Below, one piece after another: positions 46,146-53,957 of a DNA stretch of 64,000 nucleotides. A program made the position numbers and the translations under genes. Positions within the stretch are counted from its first letter, which is position 1; the number at the start of each line of letters is the position of its first letter. The notes beneath the pieces were generated by a model that was not told the origin of the DNA, did no database searches, and saw only the letters and a program-made list of their open reading frames with translations. Source of the DNA: Lichenicoccus sp964247695 (GTDB lineage: Bacteria > Pseudomonadota > Alphaproteobacteria > Acetobacterales > Acetobacteraceae); contig CAXTVI010000024.1 in the NCBI GenBank assembly GCA_964247695.1, forward strand, positions 6,378-70,377, given 5' to 3'.

Positions 46146-46901
46146 CTACACCGCAGACAGCAGCCACACCCCGAAGGTGGCCGCCGCCAGCCCGGGTCCG
46201 AGGGGAAGCCGGCGCGCACGGTCCGGCTTGCGCCGGTGCCACGCCGCTTCCCCGAGCACACCCAGCAACGTGAGCAGCGCCGCACCGCCGAAAACATCCG
46301 GCAGCATCGCCGGTCCGACCCAGGCGCCCGCCGCCGCCAGCAGCTTGGCGTCGCCTTGCCCGAGGCCGGGGGCTCCGCGCAGCCGCTGGTAGAGCAACCC
46401 CAGCGCGCGGAAGCCGAGCCAGCCGAGCGCGGCCGCGAGCGCATGCAGCCCGAGCAGCTCCGGCGAGCGCAGAAAGCACACGGCGAGGCCGGCCAGCAGC
46501 AGAGGCAGCGTGAGTACATCCGGCAGTCGCTGATGCCGCAGGTCGATCAGCCCCAGCGTCAGGCAGGTCCATCCGAGGACGCAACCCGCCCAGAGCACCA
46601 GGCTGTCGCCGTCCGCCATCAGGACCATCAGCCCTGCCACCGCCAGCGCCGCCAGCTCGATCATCGGATGGAACCAGCCGATCGCAGCCCCGCAGCCGGC
46701 GCAGCGCCCGCGCTGCCAGGCAAAGCTTGCCAGCGGCACCAGCTCGGCCACTCCGAGCACACGGCCGCATCGCTCGCACGCCGACCGCGACGCCACGACC
46801 GGCCGCCCCGATGGCAGCCGGCGCACCAGGACGCCGAGAAAGCTACCGACGGCAGGTGCCGTGATCAGCGCCAGCAGGCTCTCAGGCAGGAGGTCGGGCA
46901 G
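46146..46901 (-). CDS. gspO: Prepilin peptidase (A24 family); CTG start proposed
   Basis: Membrane aspartic peptidase that cleaves and N-methylates pseudopilins. It has two CxxC pairs (ACERCGRV and RCAGCGAA) of the methylase domain, and the A24 catalytic aspartates in GLIDLRHQRLPD and GQGDAKL, over several membrane helices. From the first standard start (GTG, 46826) the protein would be 226 aa and lose the conserved first helix. In-frame sequence upstream encodes PAVGSFLGVLVRRLP, the family GSFLxVxxxRLP signature, but contains no ATG, GTG or TTG before a stop; CTG at 46901, with AGGA 7 nt upstream, gives a 251-aa protein. It is divergent from gspE. Confidence 0.85.
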   Translation of the reverse strand: MPDLLPESLLALITAPAVGSFLGVLVRRLPSGRPVVASRSACERCGRVLGVAELVPLASFAWQRGRCAGCGAAIGWFHPMIELAALAVAGLMVLMADGDSLVLWAGCVLGWTCLTLGLIDLRHQRLPDVLTLPLLLAGLAVCFLRSPELLGLHALAAALGWLGFRALGLLYQRLRGAPGLGQGDAKLLAAAGAWVGPAMLPDVFGGAALLTLLGVLGEAAWHRRKPDRARRLPLGPGLAAATFGVWLLSAV

Positions 46902-46972
46902 CGCTGCATCCTGAGCATTCTGTCATGCAACAAGGCTTGCACTTGCCCCCCGCTACGGCAATCGTCCGCCGC

Positions 46973-48697
46973 ATGAGCGCCATCCTCGAAGTCCCCGGCA
47001 CCCCCCCCGGGGCGCTGCTGCGCGATCCGGTCGAGAGGCTGGCGCAACTGCTGCTCGAGCAGGGCCAATGCGACGCCCGCACGCTGGATCGTGGACGCCG
47101 CGTTGCCGAGGAGAGCGGCACCCGGCTCGACACCGTGCTGCTGCAGCTCGGCCTGGTCACCGAGCGTGGCCTCGCCGACGCCTACTGCGCCTTGCTCGGA
47201 CTGCCGCGCGCGGTGCCGGAACGATACCCCGCCGAGCCGCTGCTCCCCGAGCGGCTGACTGCCCGCTTCCTGCGCGAGGTGCGTGCGCTGCCGGTCGCCG
47301 TCGAGGATGAGGCGCTGGTGATCGCCTGCGTCGATCCGCTCGACGAGTTCGTGCCGGCTGCGATCGCGGCCGCCACCCTCCTGCGGGTGCGGCGCGAAGT
47401 GGCGGTGCCGATCGAGCTCGAGGCGGCGTTCGACCGGCTCTACCCGACCGAGACCGGCAGCGGGCCAGACCAGCAGGACGACACCCCGCTGGAGGAGGAT
47501 GCCGAGCGCCTCAAGGACCTCGCCAGCGAGGCGCCGGTGATCCGGCTGGTCAACCAGATCATCTCGCGCGCCGTCGAGACCCAGGCCTCGGACATCCATA
47601 TCGAGCCGTTCGAGGACCGCCTGCGCGTGCGCTATCGGCATGACGGCGTGCTGGTCGAGATGGACAGCCCGCCGGCGCGGCTGATCCCGGCGATCATCTC
47701 GCGTGTCAAGATCATGGCCCGGCTCGACATCGCCGAGCGCCGGCTGCCGCAGGACGGCCGCATCAAGCTCGCGGTGCGCGGCCAGGAGATCGATTTCCGC
47801 GTCTCCACCATCCCCTCGCTGTATGGCGAGACGGTAGTGCTGCGCGTGCTCGACCGCTCCGCCGTCACCTTCGACTACGGCAAGCTGGGCCTCGCACCCG
47901 CCGTGGTGGCGCGCCTCGGCGAGCGCCTGGAGCTGCCGAACGGCATCGTCCTGGTCACCGGCCCGACCGGCTCGGGCAAGACCACGACTCTCTATACCGG
48001 TCTGCTCGGGCTGAACTCGATTGCGCGCAAGGTGGTGACCGTCGAGGACCCGATCGAATACCAGTTGCGCGGGATCAACCAGATCCAGACCAAGCCGCAG
48101 ATCGGGCTCACCTTCGCTTCCCTGCTGCGCTCGATCCTGCGCCAGGACCCCGACGTGATCATGGTCGGCGAGATCCGCGACCTGGAGACTGCGCAGATCG
48201 CGGTGCAGGCGGCGCTTACCGGGCACCTGGTGCTTTCCACCCTGCACACCAACTCTGCGGCCGCCGCGATCACCCGGCTGCGCGACATGGGCGTCGAGGA
48301 CTACCTGCTGACCGCGGTGCTGCGCGGCGTGCTGGCGCAGCGGCTGGTGCGCCGGCTGTGCACCGAGTGCCGCGAGCCGTACGAGGCGCCCCCGGCGCTG
48401 ATCGAGCGCTTCAGGCTGGAGGGCCGGACCGCCGAGCGTCCGATCACCCTGTTCCACGCACGCGGGTGTCCGAACTGCCGGCAGACCGGCTATCGCGGCC
48501 GGCAGGCGATTGCCGAGTTCCTGATCCCGGACGCGGCCATCGAGCGGCTGATCTTCGCCCGCACCGACCACTCCGCCATCGAGCGCGCGGCGGTGGAGGG
48601 CGGCATGGTGACGATGTTCGATGCCGGCATCGACGCGGCGCTGGCCGGACAGACCACCCTGGAAGAGGTCGCGCGCTCCATACGGGCAGAGAACTGA
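46973..48697 (+). CDS. gspE: Type II secretion ATPase
   Basis: Cytoplasmic ATPase (574 aa) powering the T2SS pseudopilus. N1 and N2 domains (about 20-150) precede the motor; Walker A is GPTGSGKTTT near residue 329, followed by the Asp box, Walker B-like LRQDPDVIMVGEIRD and the His box. A zinc-binding tetracysteine is formed by CTECRE (about 463) and CPNCRQTGY (about 498). The frame extends to an ATG at 46925, but the ATG at 46973 begins the family-like N-terminus. First gene of a gspEFHIJ operon. Confidence 0.93.
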   Translation: MSAILEVPGTPPGALLRDPVERLAQLLLEQGQCDARTLDRGRRVAEESGTRLDTVLLQLGLVTERGLADAYCALLGLPRAVPERYPAEPLLPERLTARFLREVRALPVAVEDEALVIACVDPLDEFVPAAIAAATLLRVRREVAVPIELEAAFDRLYPTETGSGPDQQDDTPLEEDAERLKDLASEAPVIRLVNQIISRAVETQASDIHIEPFEDRLRVRYRHDGVLVEMDSPPARLIPAIISRVKIMARLDIAERRLPQDGRIKLAVRGQEIDFRVSTIPSLYGETVVLRVLDRSAVTFDYGKLGLAPAVVARLGERLELPNGIVLVTGPTGSGKTTTLYTGLLGLNSIARKVVTVEDPIEYQLRGINQIQTKPQIGLTFASLLRSILRQDPDVIMVGEIRDLETAQIAVQAALTGHLVLSTLHTNSAAAAITRLRDMGVEDYLLTAVLRGVLAQRLVRRLCTECREPYEAPPALIERFRLEGRTAERPITLFHARGCPNCRQTGYRGRQAIAEFLIPDAAIERLIFARTDHSAIERAAVEGGMVTMFDAGIDAALAGQTTLEEVARSIRAEN

Positions 48698-48710
48698 AAG
48701 CTTCCGGGCG

Positions 48711-49940
48711 ATGCCCAGCTACCGCTTCACCGCGATAAACCCCGCCGGCGCCCTGGTGCGCGGCATCACCGAGGCACGCAGCGAAGCGGAAGCGGTCGAG
48801 TTCATCCGGCGCCAGGGCAACATCCCGATGCGCACCGATGCTGCCGGCACCGGTGTCGGCTCGGGTGCGTTCGACGCCCTGCTCCGGCTCGAGTTCTCCC
48901 GCAAGACCCTGCGCCGGTCAGAAGTCGCGCACTTCACCCGCGAACTGGCCGTGATGCTCGGCGCCGGCCAGGACCTCGACCGCGCGCTGCGCTTCCTCGA
49001 CGAGACCGCACCCAATCCACGCGTACGCGGCGTGGTGCGTTCGCTGCGCGACCAGGTGCGCGACGGCGCCACCCTGCACGAAGCGCTCGGACGCCATCCC
49101 GGCAGCTTCCCGCGCCTGCATATCGGCCTGGTGCGTGCCGCCGAGGCCGGCGGCAACCTTGCCGCCACGCTGGAGCGCATCGCGACCTTGATGGAGCGCG
49201 AGCGGGCGCTGGCCGCGACGCTCACCTCGGCGATGATCTATCCGGCGATGCTGACGGCGGCGGCCGTCGGCGCCATCGTGCTGCTGCTGACCGAGGTGCT
49301 GCCGCAATTCACCCCGCTGTTCGAGCAGAACGGCGCCAGCCTGCCCGCCTCGACGCAGTTCCTGGTGGATGCAGGAGCCGTGATCAGCAGCTACGGGTTG
49401 CTGATCCTGCTGGTGCTGGCGGGTCTTGGCCTGCTCGGCTGGCGGCTGCTGCGCGACGGCCCGGCGCGGGCGCGGCTTGACGCCATGGTGCTGCGCACGC
49501 CGATCCTGGGCGGGGTGCTGTCCGAGGTGTTGGCCTCGCGCTTTACCCGCACGCTGGGCACTCTGCTGCTCAACGGCGTGCCGCTGATCGCCGCCATGGG
49601 CATCGTGCGCGACGTCATCGGCAACCGGGCCGGGCTCGCCGCAATCGACCGCGCCACCGAAGGGGCCAAGAGCGGCACCGGGCTCGCCCGCACGCTCGGC
49701 GAGTCCCGGATCTTTCCCGCCCGCATGATCCACCTGCTGCGCCTGGGCGAGGAAACCGCGCAGCTCGGCGCGATGGCGCTGCGGGCTGCCGAGATCCACG
49801 AGGAGACCACACGCGTCCGGGTGCAGCGGCTGGTGGCGCTGCTGGTGCCGGTGATCACCATCGTAATGGGCGCCGCCGTCGCCGGCATCGTCTCGTCGCT
49901 GCTGCTTGCCATGCTCAGCCTGAACGATCTTGCCCAGTAG
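48711..49940 (+). CDS. gspF: Type II secretion inner-membrane platform protein
   Basis: Polytopic platform protein (409 aa) connecting the ATPase to the pseudopilus. The duplicated T2SSF domain is visible: YRFTAINPAGALVRGITEA at the N-terminus, FSRKTLRRSEVAHFTRELAVMLGAG, and membrane helices near 210-230, 260-285 and at the C-terminus, with LRLGEETAQLGAM as the second repeat's motif. The ATG at 48711 follows the gspE stop by 13 bp. The 3' end overlaps gspH by 11 bp. Confidence 0.93.
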   Translation: MPSYRFTAINPAGALVRGITEARSEAEAVEFIRRQGNIPMRTDAAGTGVGSGAFDALLRLEFSRKTLRRSEVAHFTRELAVMLGAGQDLDRALRFLDETAPNPRVRGVVRSLRDQVRDGATLHEALGRHPGSFPRLHIGLVRAAEAGGNLAATLERIATLMERERALAATLTSAMIYPAMLTAAAVGAIVLLLTEVLPQFTPLFEQNGASLPASTQFLVDAGAVISSYGLLILLVLAGLGLLGWRLLRDGPARARLDAMVLRTPILGGVLSEVLASRFTRTLGTLLLNGVPLIAAMGIVRDVIGNRAGLAAIDRATEGAKSGTGLARTLGESRIFPARMIHLLRLGEETAQLGAMALRAAEIHEETTRVRVQRLVALLVPVITIVMGAAVAGIVSSLLLAMLSLNDLAQ

Positions 49941-50376
49941 GGACCCGGCGCGACAGGCCGGCTTCACCCTGATCGAGATGATCGTGGTGCTGGCGGTGCT
50001 GGGGCTGGTGCTGACCCTCGTGCTGCAGCGCGGCCCGACCCGCTCGGCGACCCTTGACCTGCGGGCGGCCTCGCGCAGTCTGACCGACGCCCTGCGCGAG
50101 GCACGCGGCCGTGCGATAGCCAGCGACCGACCCGTCCTCGTCACCGCCCGGCAGGCGCGGGAAGCCCTTGCGGGACTCGGCAGCCGGGTGACGCTGGACC
50201 TTCACAGCCCGCCCGGCGAGCATACCGGCGACGGCACCTTGCGCTTCGATGCGGACGGCGGCGCCACCGCCGCGCTGATCCGGTTGAGCGAGGGTGACGA
50301 GGCCCTCGATGTCGGCATCGACTGGTTCAGCGGGCAGATCCGGCAGGGGACCGTGCATCACAGCGATGGCCCGTGA
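49930..50376 (+). CDS. gspH: Minor pseudopilin (GspH-like)
   Basis: Pseudopilin of 148 aa with the cleavage motif AG-FTLIEMIVVLAVLG and an N-terminal hydrophobic helix; the globular part lacks a recognised signature beyond the GspH fold pattern. The start is TTG at 49930, overlapping gspF by 11 bp. It is the first of three minor pseudopilins in the order H-I-J, so the identity rests partly on gene order. No GspK is seen here. Confidence 0.8.
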   Translation: MPSRDPARQAGFTLIEMIVVLAVLGLVLTLVLQRGPTRSATLDLRAASRSLTDALREARGRAIASDRPVLVTARQAREALAGLGSRVTLDLHSPPGEHTGDGTLRFDADGGATAALIRLSEGDEALDVGIDWFSGQIRQGTVHHSDGP

Positions 50377-50788
50377 CGAGATGCCGCGCGAGGCCGGCTT
50401 CACCCTGCTCGAGGTGCTGGTAGCCTTTGTGATCGCGGCCCTGGCTCTCGGGGTGCTGTTCCGGGGCAGCATCGAGGGGCTGGCCTCGGTGCGGCTCGCC
50501 GACCGCACCACCGAAGCGGTGACGCTGGCGCGCTCGCATCTGGCAGCGGTCGGGCACGGCATCCCGCTGCGCACACAGACCCAGGAGGGCGATGACGGCA
50601 ACGGCTACACCTGGCGGCTGGCCATCCGGCCGCTGACCTCGGCCGCCCTTGCGGACGCCGGCAGCGATCCGCTGCACCCGCGGCGCGAGACCCTCTACGA
50701 GATCCGGGTCACCGAGAGCTGGGACGGTCCCCAGGGCCCCCGCGGCACCACGCTGCTGACCCGTCGTGCCGCCCTGGGCGCGTCATGA
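50366..50788 (+). CDS. gspI: Minor pseudopilin (GspI-like)
   Basis: Pseudopilin of 140 aa with AG-FTLLEVLVAFVIAALALG at the N-terminus and a small soluble domain with YTWRLAIRPL and YEIRVTESW, typical of GspI. The ATG at 50366 overlaps gspH by 11 bp; another ATG at 50381 would also leave the cleavage motif intact. The end overlaps gspJ by 4 bp (ATGA). Confidence 0.85.
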   Translation: MARDEMPREAGFTLLEVLVAFVIAALALGVLFRGSIEGLASVRLADRTTEAVTLARSHLAAVGHGIPLRTQTQEGDDGNGYTWRLAIRPLTSAALADAGSDPLHPRRETLYEIRVTESWDGPQGPRGTTLLTRRAALGAS

Positions 50789-51387
50789 ACGCCCATCGTG
50801 CCAGGGACCGGGAGGCCGGCTTCACCCTGCTCGAGATCATCGTGGCGCTGGTGGTGCTCGGGGTGCTGTTCGCCAGCCTGTCGCAGGGGGTGCGGTTCGG
50901 CTTCGCAAGCTGGGGCCGCCAGGACCAGGCGCTGCGCCGCGGCGAAGCGCTGTCCGCCACCGACCGCACATTGCGCAGGCTCATCGAGCAGATGGACCCC
51001 GGCTCCGAACGCGAGGGTGCCACGCTGGCCGGGCGCGCGCACGCGATGGCCTTCATCGCACCGTTGCCCGGTGGTGCCGGGGCGAGCCCAGCACCCGCCG
51101 ACATGCGGCTCGGTGTCAACGACGGCCACCTGGTGCTGTCCTGGCTGCCGCACCGGCATGCGGTAAGGCTGGTGCCGGCACCTCCCCCGCAGACCACGGT
51201 CCTGCTCGACGGCATCTCCGGCATCGACCTCGGCTACTGGTCGGATGGCAGCCAGCGTTGGAGCAGCAGTTGGACGAACAACACGCTGCCGGACCTGGTG
51301 CGCATACGCATCGTGTTCGGCGAGCACGACCCGCGGCACTGGCCGGACATTGTCGAAGCGCCGGTTCGGGCGCAGGTTCCTGGCTGA
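50785..51387 (+). CDS. gspJ: Minor pseudopilin (GspJ-like)
   Basis: Pseudopilin of 200 aa with AG-FTLLEIIVALVVLGVLF, and a soluble domain of about 165 residues beginning GVRFGFASWGRQDQ and containing RTLRRLIEQMDP, consistent with GspJ. Start overlaps gspI by 4 bp. It ends the gsp cluster; no gspK, gspL, gspM, gspC or gspD follows within the window. Confidence 0.85.
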   Translation: MNAHRARDREAGFTLLEIIVALVVLGVLFASLSQGVRFGFASWGRQDQALRRGEALSATDRTLRRLIEQMDPGSEREGATLAGRAHAMAFIAPLPGGAGASPAPADMRLGVNDGHLVLSWLPHRHAVRLVPAPPPQTTVLLDGISGIDLGYWSDGSQRWSSSWTNNTLPDLVRIRIVFGEHDPRHWPDIVEAPVRAQVPG

Positions 51388-51409
51388 GAACAGCTTGTAT
51401 GGAAACCGG

Positions 51410-52378
51410 GTGGCGGACGATCCCTATACGACCCTGGGTGTCGCGCGCGACGCGGATCCGGAGGCGATCCGCAAGGCGTATCGCAACCTGGCGCGCAAGC
51501 ATCATCCCGATCTCAATCCTGGCGACAAGGCGGCCGAGGAGCGCTTCAAGGCGATCGCTGGGGCGAACGACCTGCTGTCCGACAAGGAGAAACGGGCGCG
51601 CTACGACCGCGGCGAGATCGATGCGTCAGGCCAGGAACGCCATCAGCCGCGCGGTCCCGGCCCATCACAGCAGAGCCAGCAACGCCGTTACCGGGACTAC
51701 GCCGAAAGCGACGCGGGCGGCCGATACGGTGCTTCCGGGAGTGCCGGAGCGGGTGCCTCCGGCTGGAATGAGGAGAATTTCGGCGACATCTTCGGCGAGT
51801 ATTTTCGCCATGCCGGCGGCACTGCAACCGGCCCCGCACGCGGGCGTGACGAGATGTATGCGCTGGACGTCGCCTTTGTTGACACCGTCACCGGTGCCAC
51901 CCGCCGCCTGACCCTGCCGGATGGCCGCACGCTGGACGTGCGCATCCCGCCCGGCATCGAGGACGGCACCACCCTGCGGCTGCGCGGGCGCGGAGCCGAA
52001 GGGCGGGACGGTGGCCCGGACGGCGACGCGCTGATCGAGATCCGGGTGCTGCCGGATGCGGCATTCCGTCGCGTCGGCCGCGACATCCATCTCGACCTGC
52101 CGGTGACGCTGAAGCAGGCGGTGCTTGGGGCGAAGGTGCCGGTGCCGACGCCGTCCGGCACCGTGGCGCTGAGCGTGCCGGCGAACTCCGATACCGGTCG
52201 GCAGCTCCGGTTGCGCGGCAAGGGCGTCGCCGCGCATGGCGGCCACCCGGCCGGCGACCTCTACGTCACGCTGCGGCTCTCGGTGGGCCCGGTGGATGAC
52301 AGCCTGCGCGACTTCCTGCGTGGCTGGACGCCGTCAGCGAGTCGGGATGCAAGCGACGACGCCGAGGGGGAAGCATGA
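51410..52378 (+). CDS. cbpA: DnaJ-class co-chaperone (CbpA-like)
   Basis: J-domain co-chaperone (322 aa) with an N-terminal J domain (DDPYTTLGVARDADPEAIR, HPD in KHHPDLNPG), a Gly/Ser/Gln-rich linker and the DnaJ C-terminal substrate-binding domain with RLRGRGAEGRDGGPDGD and LPVTLKQAVLGAKVPV. No zinc finger, as in CbpA. The start is GTG at 51410, with TTG at 51395 as an alternative; no ATG is suitable. It overlaps the CbpM gene by 4 bp. Confidence 0.9.
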   Translation: MADDPYTTLGVARDADPEAIRKAYRNLARKHHPDLNPGDKAAEERFKAIAGANDLLSDKEKRARYDRGEIDASGQERHQPRGPGPSQQSQQRRYRDYAESDAGGRYGASGSAGAGASGWNEENFGDIFGEYFRHAGGTATGPARGRDEMYALDVAFVDTVTGATRRLTLPDGRTLDVRIPPGIEDGTTLRLRGRGAEGRDGGPDGDALIEIRVLPDAAFRRVGRDIHLDLPVTLKQAVLGAKVPVPTPSGTVALSVPANSDTGRQLRLRGKGVAAHGGHPAGDLYVTLRLSVGPVDDSLRDFLRGWTPSASRDASDDAEGEA

Positions 52379-52701
52379 TCACGATCGAAACCCTCTGCGT
52401 CGAGGTGTGCGGCCTCACACGCGACGACGTCGAACGCTGGATCGAGCGGAACTGGGTGCGCCCGCGCGGCGGCTCCGGCCGCTACGAGTTCGGCGACATC
52501 GACGTCGCCCGCGTGCGGCTGATCCTCGAGCTGCGCGAGGAGCTGCGCGTCGACGAGGAGGCGCTGCCGGTGGTGCTCTCCCTACTCGACCAGCTCTACG
52601 AGGAGCGCCGCCGCCTGCGCCGGGTGCGCGATCTGCTGCACCAGGCCGGCCCGGACCAGCGCGCGGCGCTGCTGCGGCTGCTTGGCGACGCCCAGGAGTA
52701 A
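52375..52701 (+). CDS. cbpM: Chaperone modulator CbpM
   Basis: Small protein (108 aa) of the MerR-like HTH/CbpM family that binds and inhibits the J domain of CbpA. It begins with ITIETLCVEVCGLTRDDVERWI, a typical CbpM N-terminus, has RYEFGDIDVARVRLILELREEL, and ends in a helical tail. The ATG at 52375 overlaps the cbpA stop (ATGA), so the pair is translationally coupled. Confidence 0.9.
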   Translation: MITIETLCVEVCGLTRDDVERWIERNWVRPRGGSGRYEFGDIDVARVRLILELREELRVDEEALPVVLSLLDQLYEERRRLRRVRDLLHQAGPDQRAALLRLLGDAQE

Positions 52702-52704
52702 CCA

Positions 52705-53850
52705 ATGGCCGCGATCAACTACGTCACCAGCATCCAGTTCGAGTTCGGCGCGGTGCGCCTGCTGCGCCAGGAGTGCGACCGTCTCGGCATCCGGCGCCCG
52801 CTGGTGGTGACCGACCCGGGCGTGCAGGCGGCCGGACTCGCCGACCTCGCACTGTCCCAGCTCGACGGGCTGCACCCGGCGCTGTTCGCCGACACGCCGT
52901 CGAACCCGACCGAGGCTGCGGTGCGCCGGGGCGTCGCCAGCTACCGCGCCGGTGCCTGCGACGGCATCGTGGCGATCGGCGGCGGCTCGTCGATCGACCT
53001 CGCCAAGGCGGTGGCGCTGGCCGCGACGCATGACGGCCCGCTCGCCTCGTTCGCGGTCATCGAGGGGGGTACGGCGCGCATCACCGACGCGGTGGCGCCG
53101 GTCATCGCAATTCCCACCACCGCCGGCACCGGCAGCGAGGTCGGCCGCGGTGCCATCATCATCATAGAGGATGGCCGCAAGGTCGGGCTGCTGTCGCCGC
53201 ACCTCATCCCGCGCGTGGCGCTGTGCGATCCCGAGCTGACCTTCGGACTGCCGGCACGGCTCACCGCCGCCACCGGCATGGACGCGCTCTCGCACTGCAT
53301 CGAGACTTTCCTCGCCCCCGCCTTCAATCCGCCGGCGGATGGCATTGCGCTCGAGGGCCTGCGGCGCGGCTGGTCGCACATCGAGATCGCCACGCGCTCG
53401 CCGCACGACCGCGAGGCCCGGCTGAACATGATGTGCGCCTCGATGATGGGCGCGATGGCGTTCCAGAAGGGGCTCGGCTGCGTGCACAGCCTGAGCCACG
53501 CGCTGGGCGGCCTCGATCCAAGGCTGCATCACGGCGTGCTGAACGCGGTTCTGCTGCCCGCGGTGCTTACATTCAATGCCGAGGCAGCCTCGGTGCGCGC
53601 CGAGGGCCGAATGGAGCGGCTGGCGCAGGCGATCGGCCTGCCGGACGGCGGCGACGTCGTCCAGGCGGTACGTGACCTCAACCGCCGGCTGGAGTTGCCT
53701 GCCGGCCTTGGGGCCTTGGGCATCGAGCCCACGCTGTATCCCCGGATCATCGAGCGGGCGCTGGCGGACCATTGCCATCGCACCAATCCCCGCCTGGCGA
53801 CCGAGGCGGACTACCGCGAGATGCTGGAAGCCTCCGGCGCCGCTGACTGA
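52705..53850 (+). CDS. Iron-containing alcohol dehydrogenase
   Basis: NAD(P)-dependent dehydrogenase (381 aa, family length) of the Fe-ADH/group III family. It has the dinucleotide-binding AIGGGSSIDLAKAVAL (about 92-107), IPTTAGTGSEVGR, and the metal-binding residues in ATGMDALSHCIE and HSLSHALGG plus HHGVLNAVLLP. Its substrate is unknown; relatives use 1,3-propanediol, 4-hydroxybutyrate or maleylacetate-type substrates. It starts 3 bp after cbpM on the same strand. Confidence 0.92.
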   Translation: MAAINYVTSIQFEFGAVRLLRQECDRLGIRRPLVVTDPGVQAAGLADLALSQLDGLHPALFADTPSNPTEAAVRRGVASYRAGACDGIVAIGGGSSIDLAKAVALAATHDGPLASFAVIEGGTARITDAVAPVIAIPTTAGTGSEVGRGAIIIIEDGRKVGLLSPHLIPRVALCDPELTFGLPARLTAATGMDALSHCIETFLAPAFNPPADGIALEGLRRGWSHIEIATRSPHDREARLNMMCASMMGAMAFQKGLGCVHSLSHALGGLDPRLHHGVLNAVLLPAVLTFNAEAASVRAEGRMERLAQAIGLPDGGDVVQAVRDLNRRLELPAGLGALGIEPTLYPRIIERALADHCHRTNPRLATEADYREMLEASGAAD

Positions 53851-53851
53851 T

Positions 53852-53957
53852 CTAGAGCGGCATCCGATCAAGTGAAGTCACTAAGCGATGCCAAGTGTCT
53901 GATAAAGCTGCTCGATCAAACGACGGGCGGAGCTTGATCGATCGGATCATGCTCTAG
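53852..53957. repeat. Palindromic intergenic repeat, about 106 bp
   Basis: The ends are inverted copies: CTAGAGCGGCATCCGATCAA at 53852-53871 and, on the opposite strand, CTAGAGCATGATCCGATCGA starting at 53957. Interior sequence is partly palindromic. It sits between two convergent genes and its right end includes the stop codon of the GNAT gene. A half-copy occurs at 62231. Confidence 0.75.
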
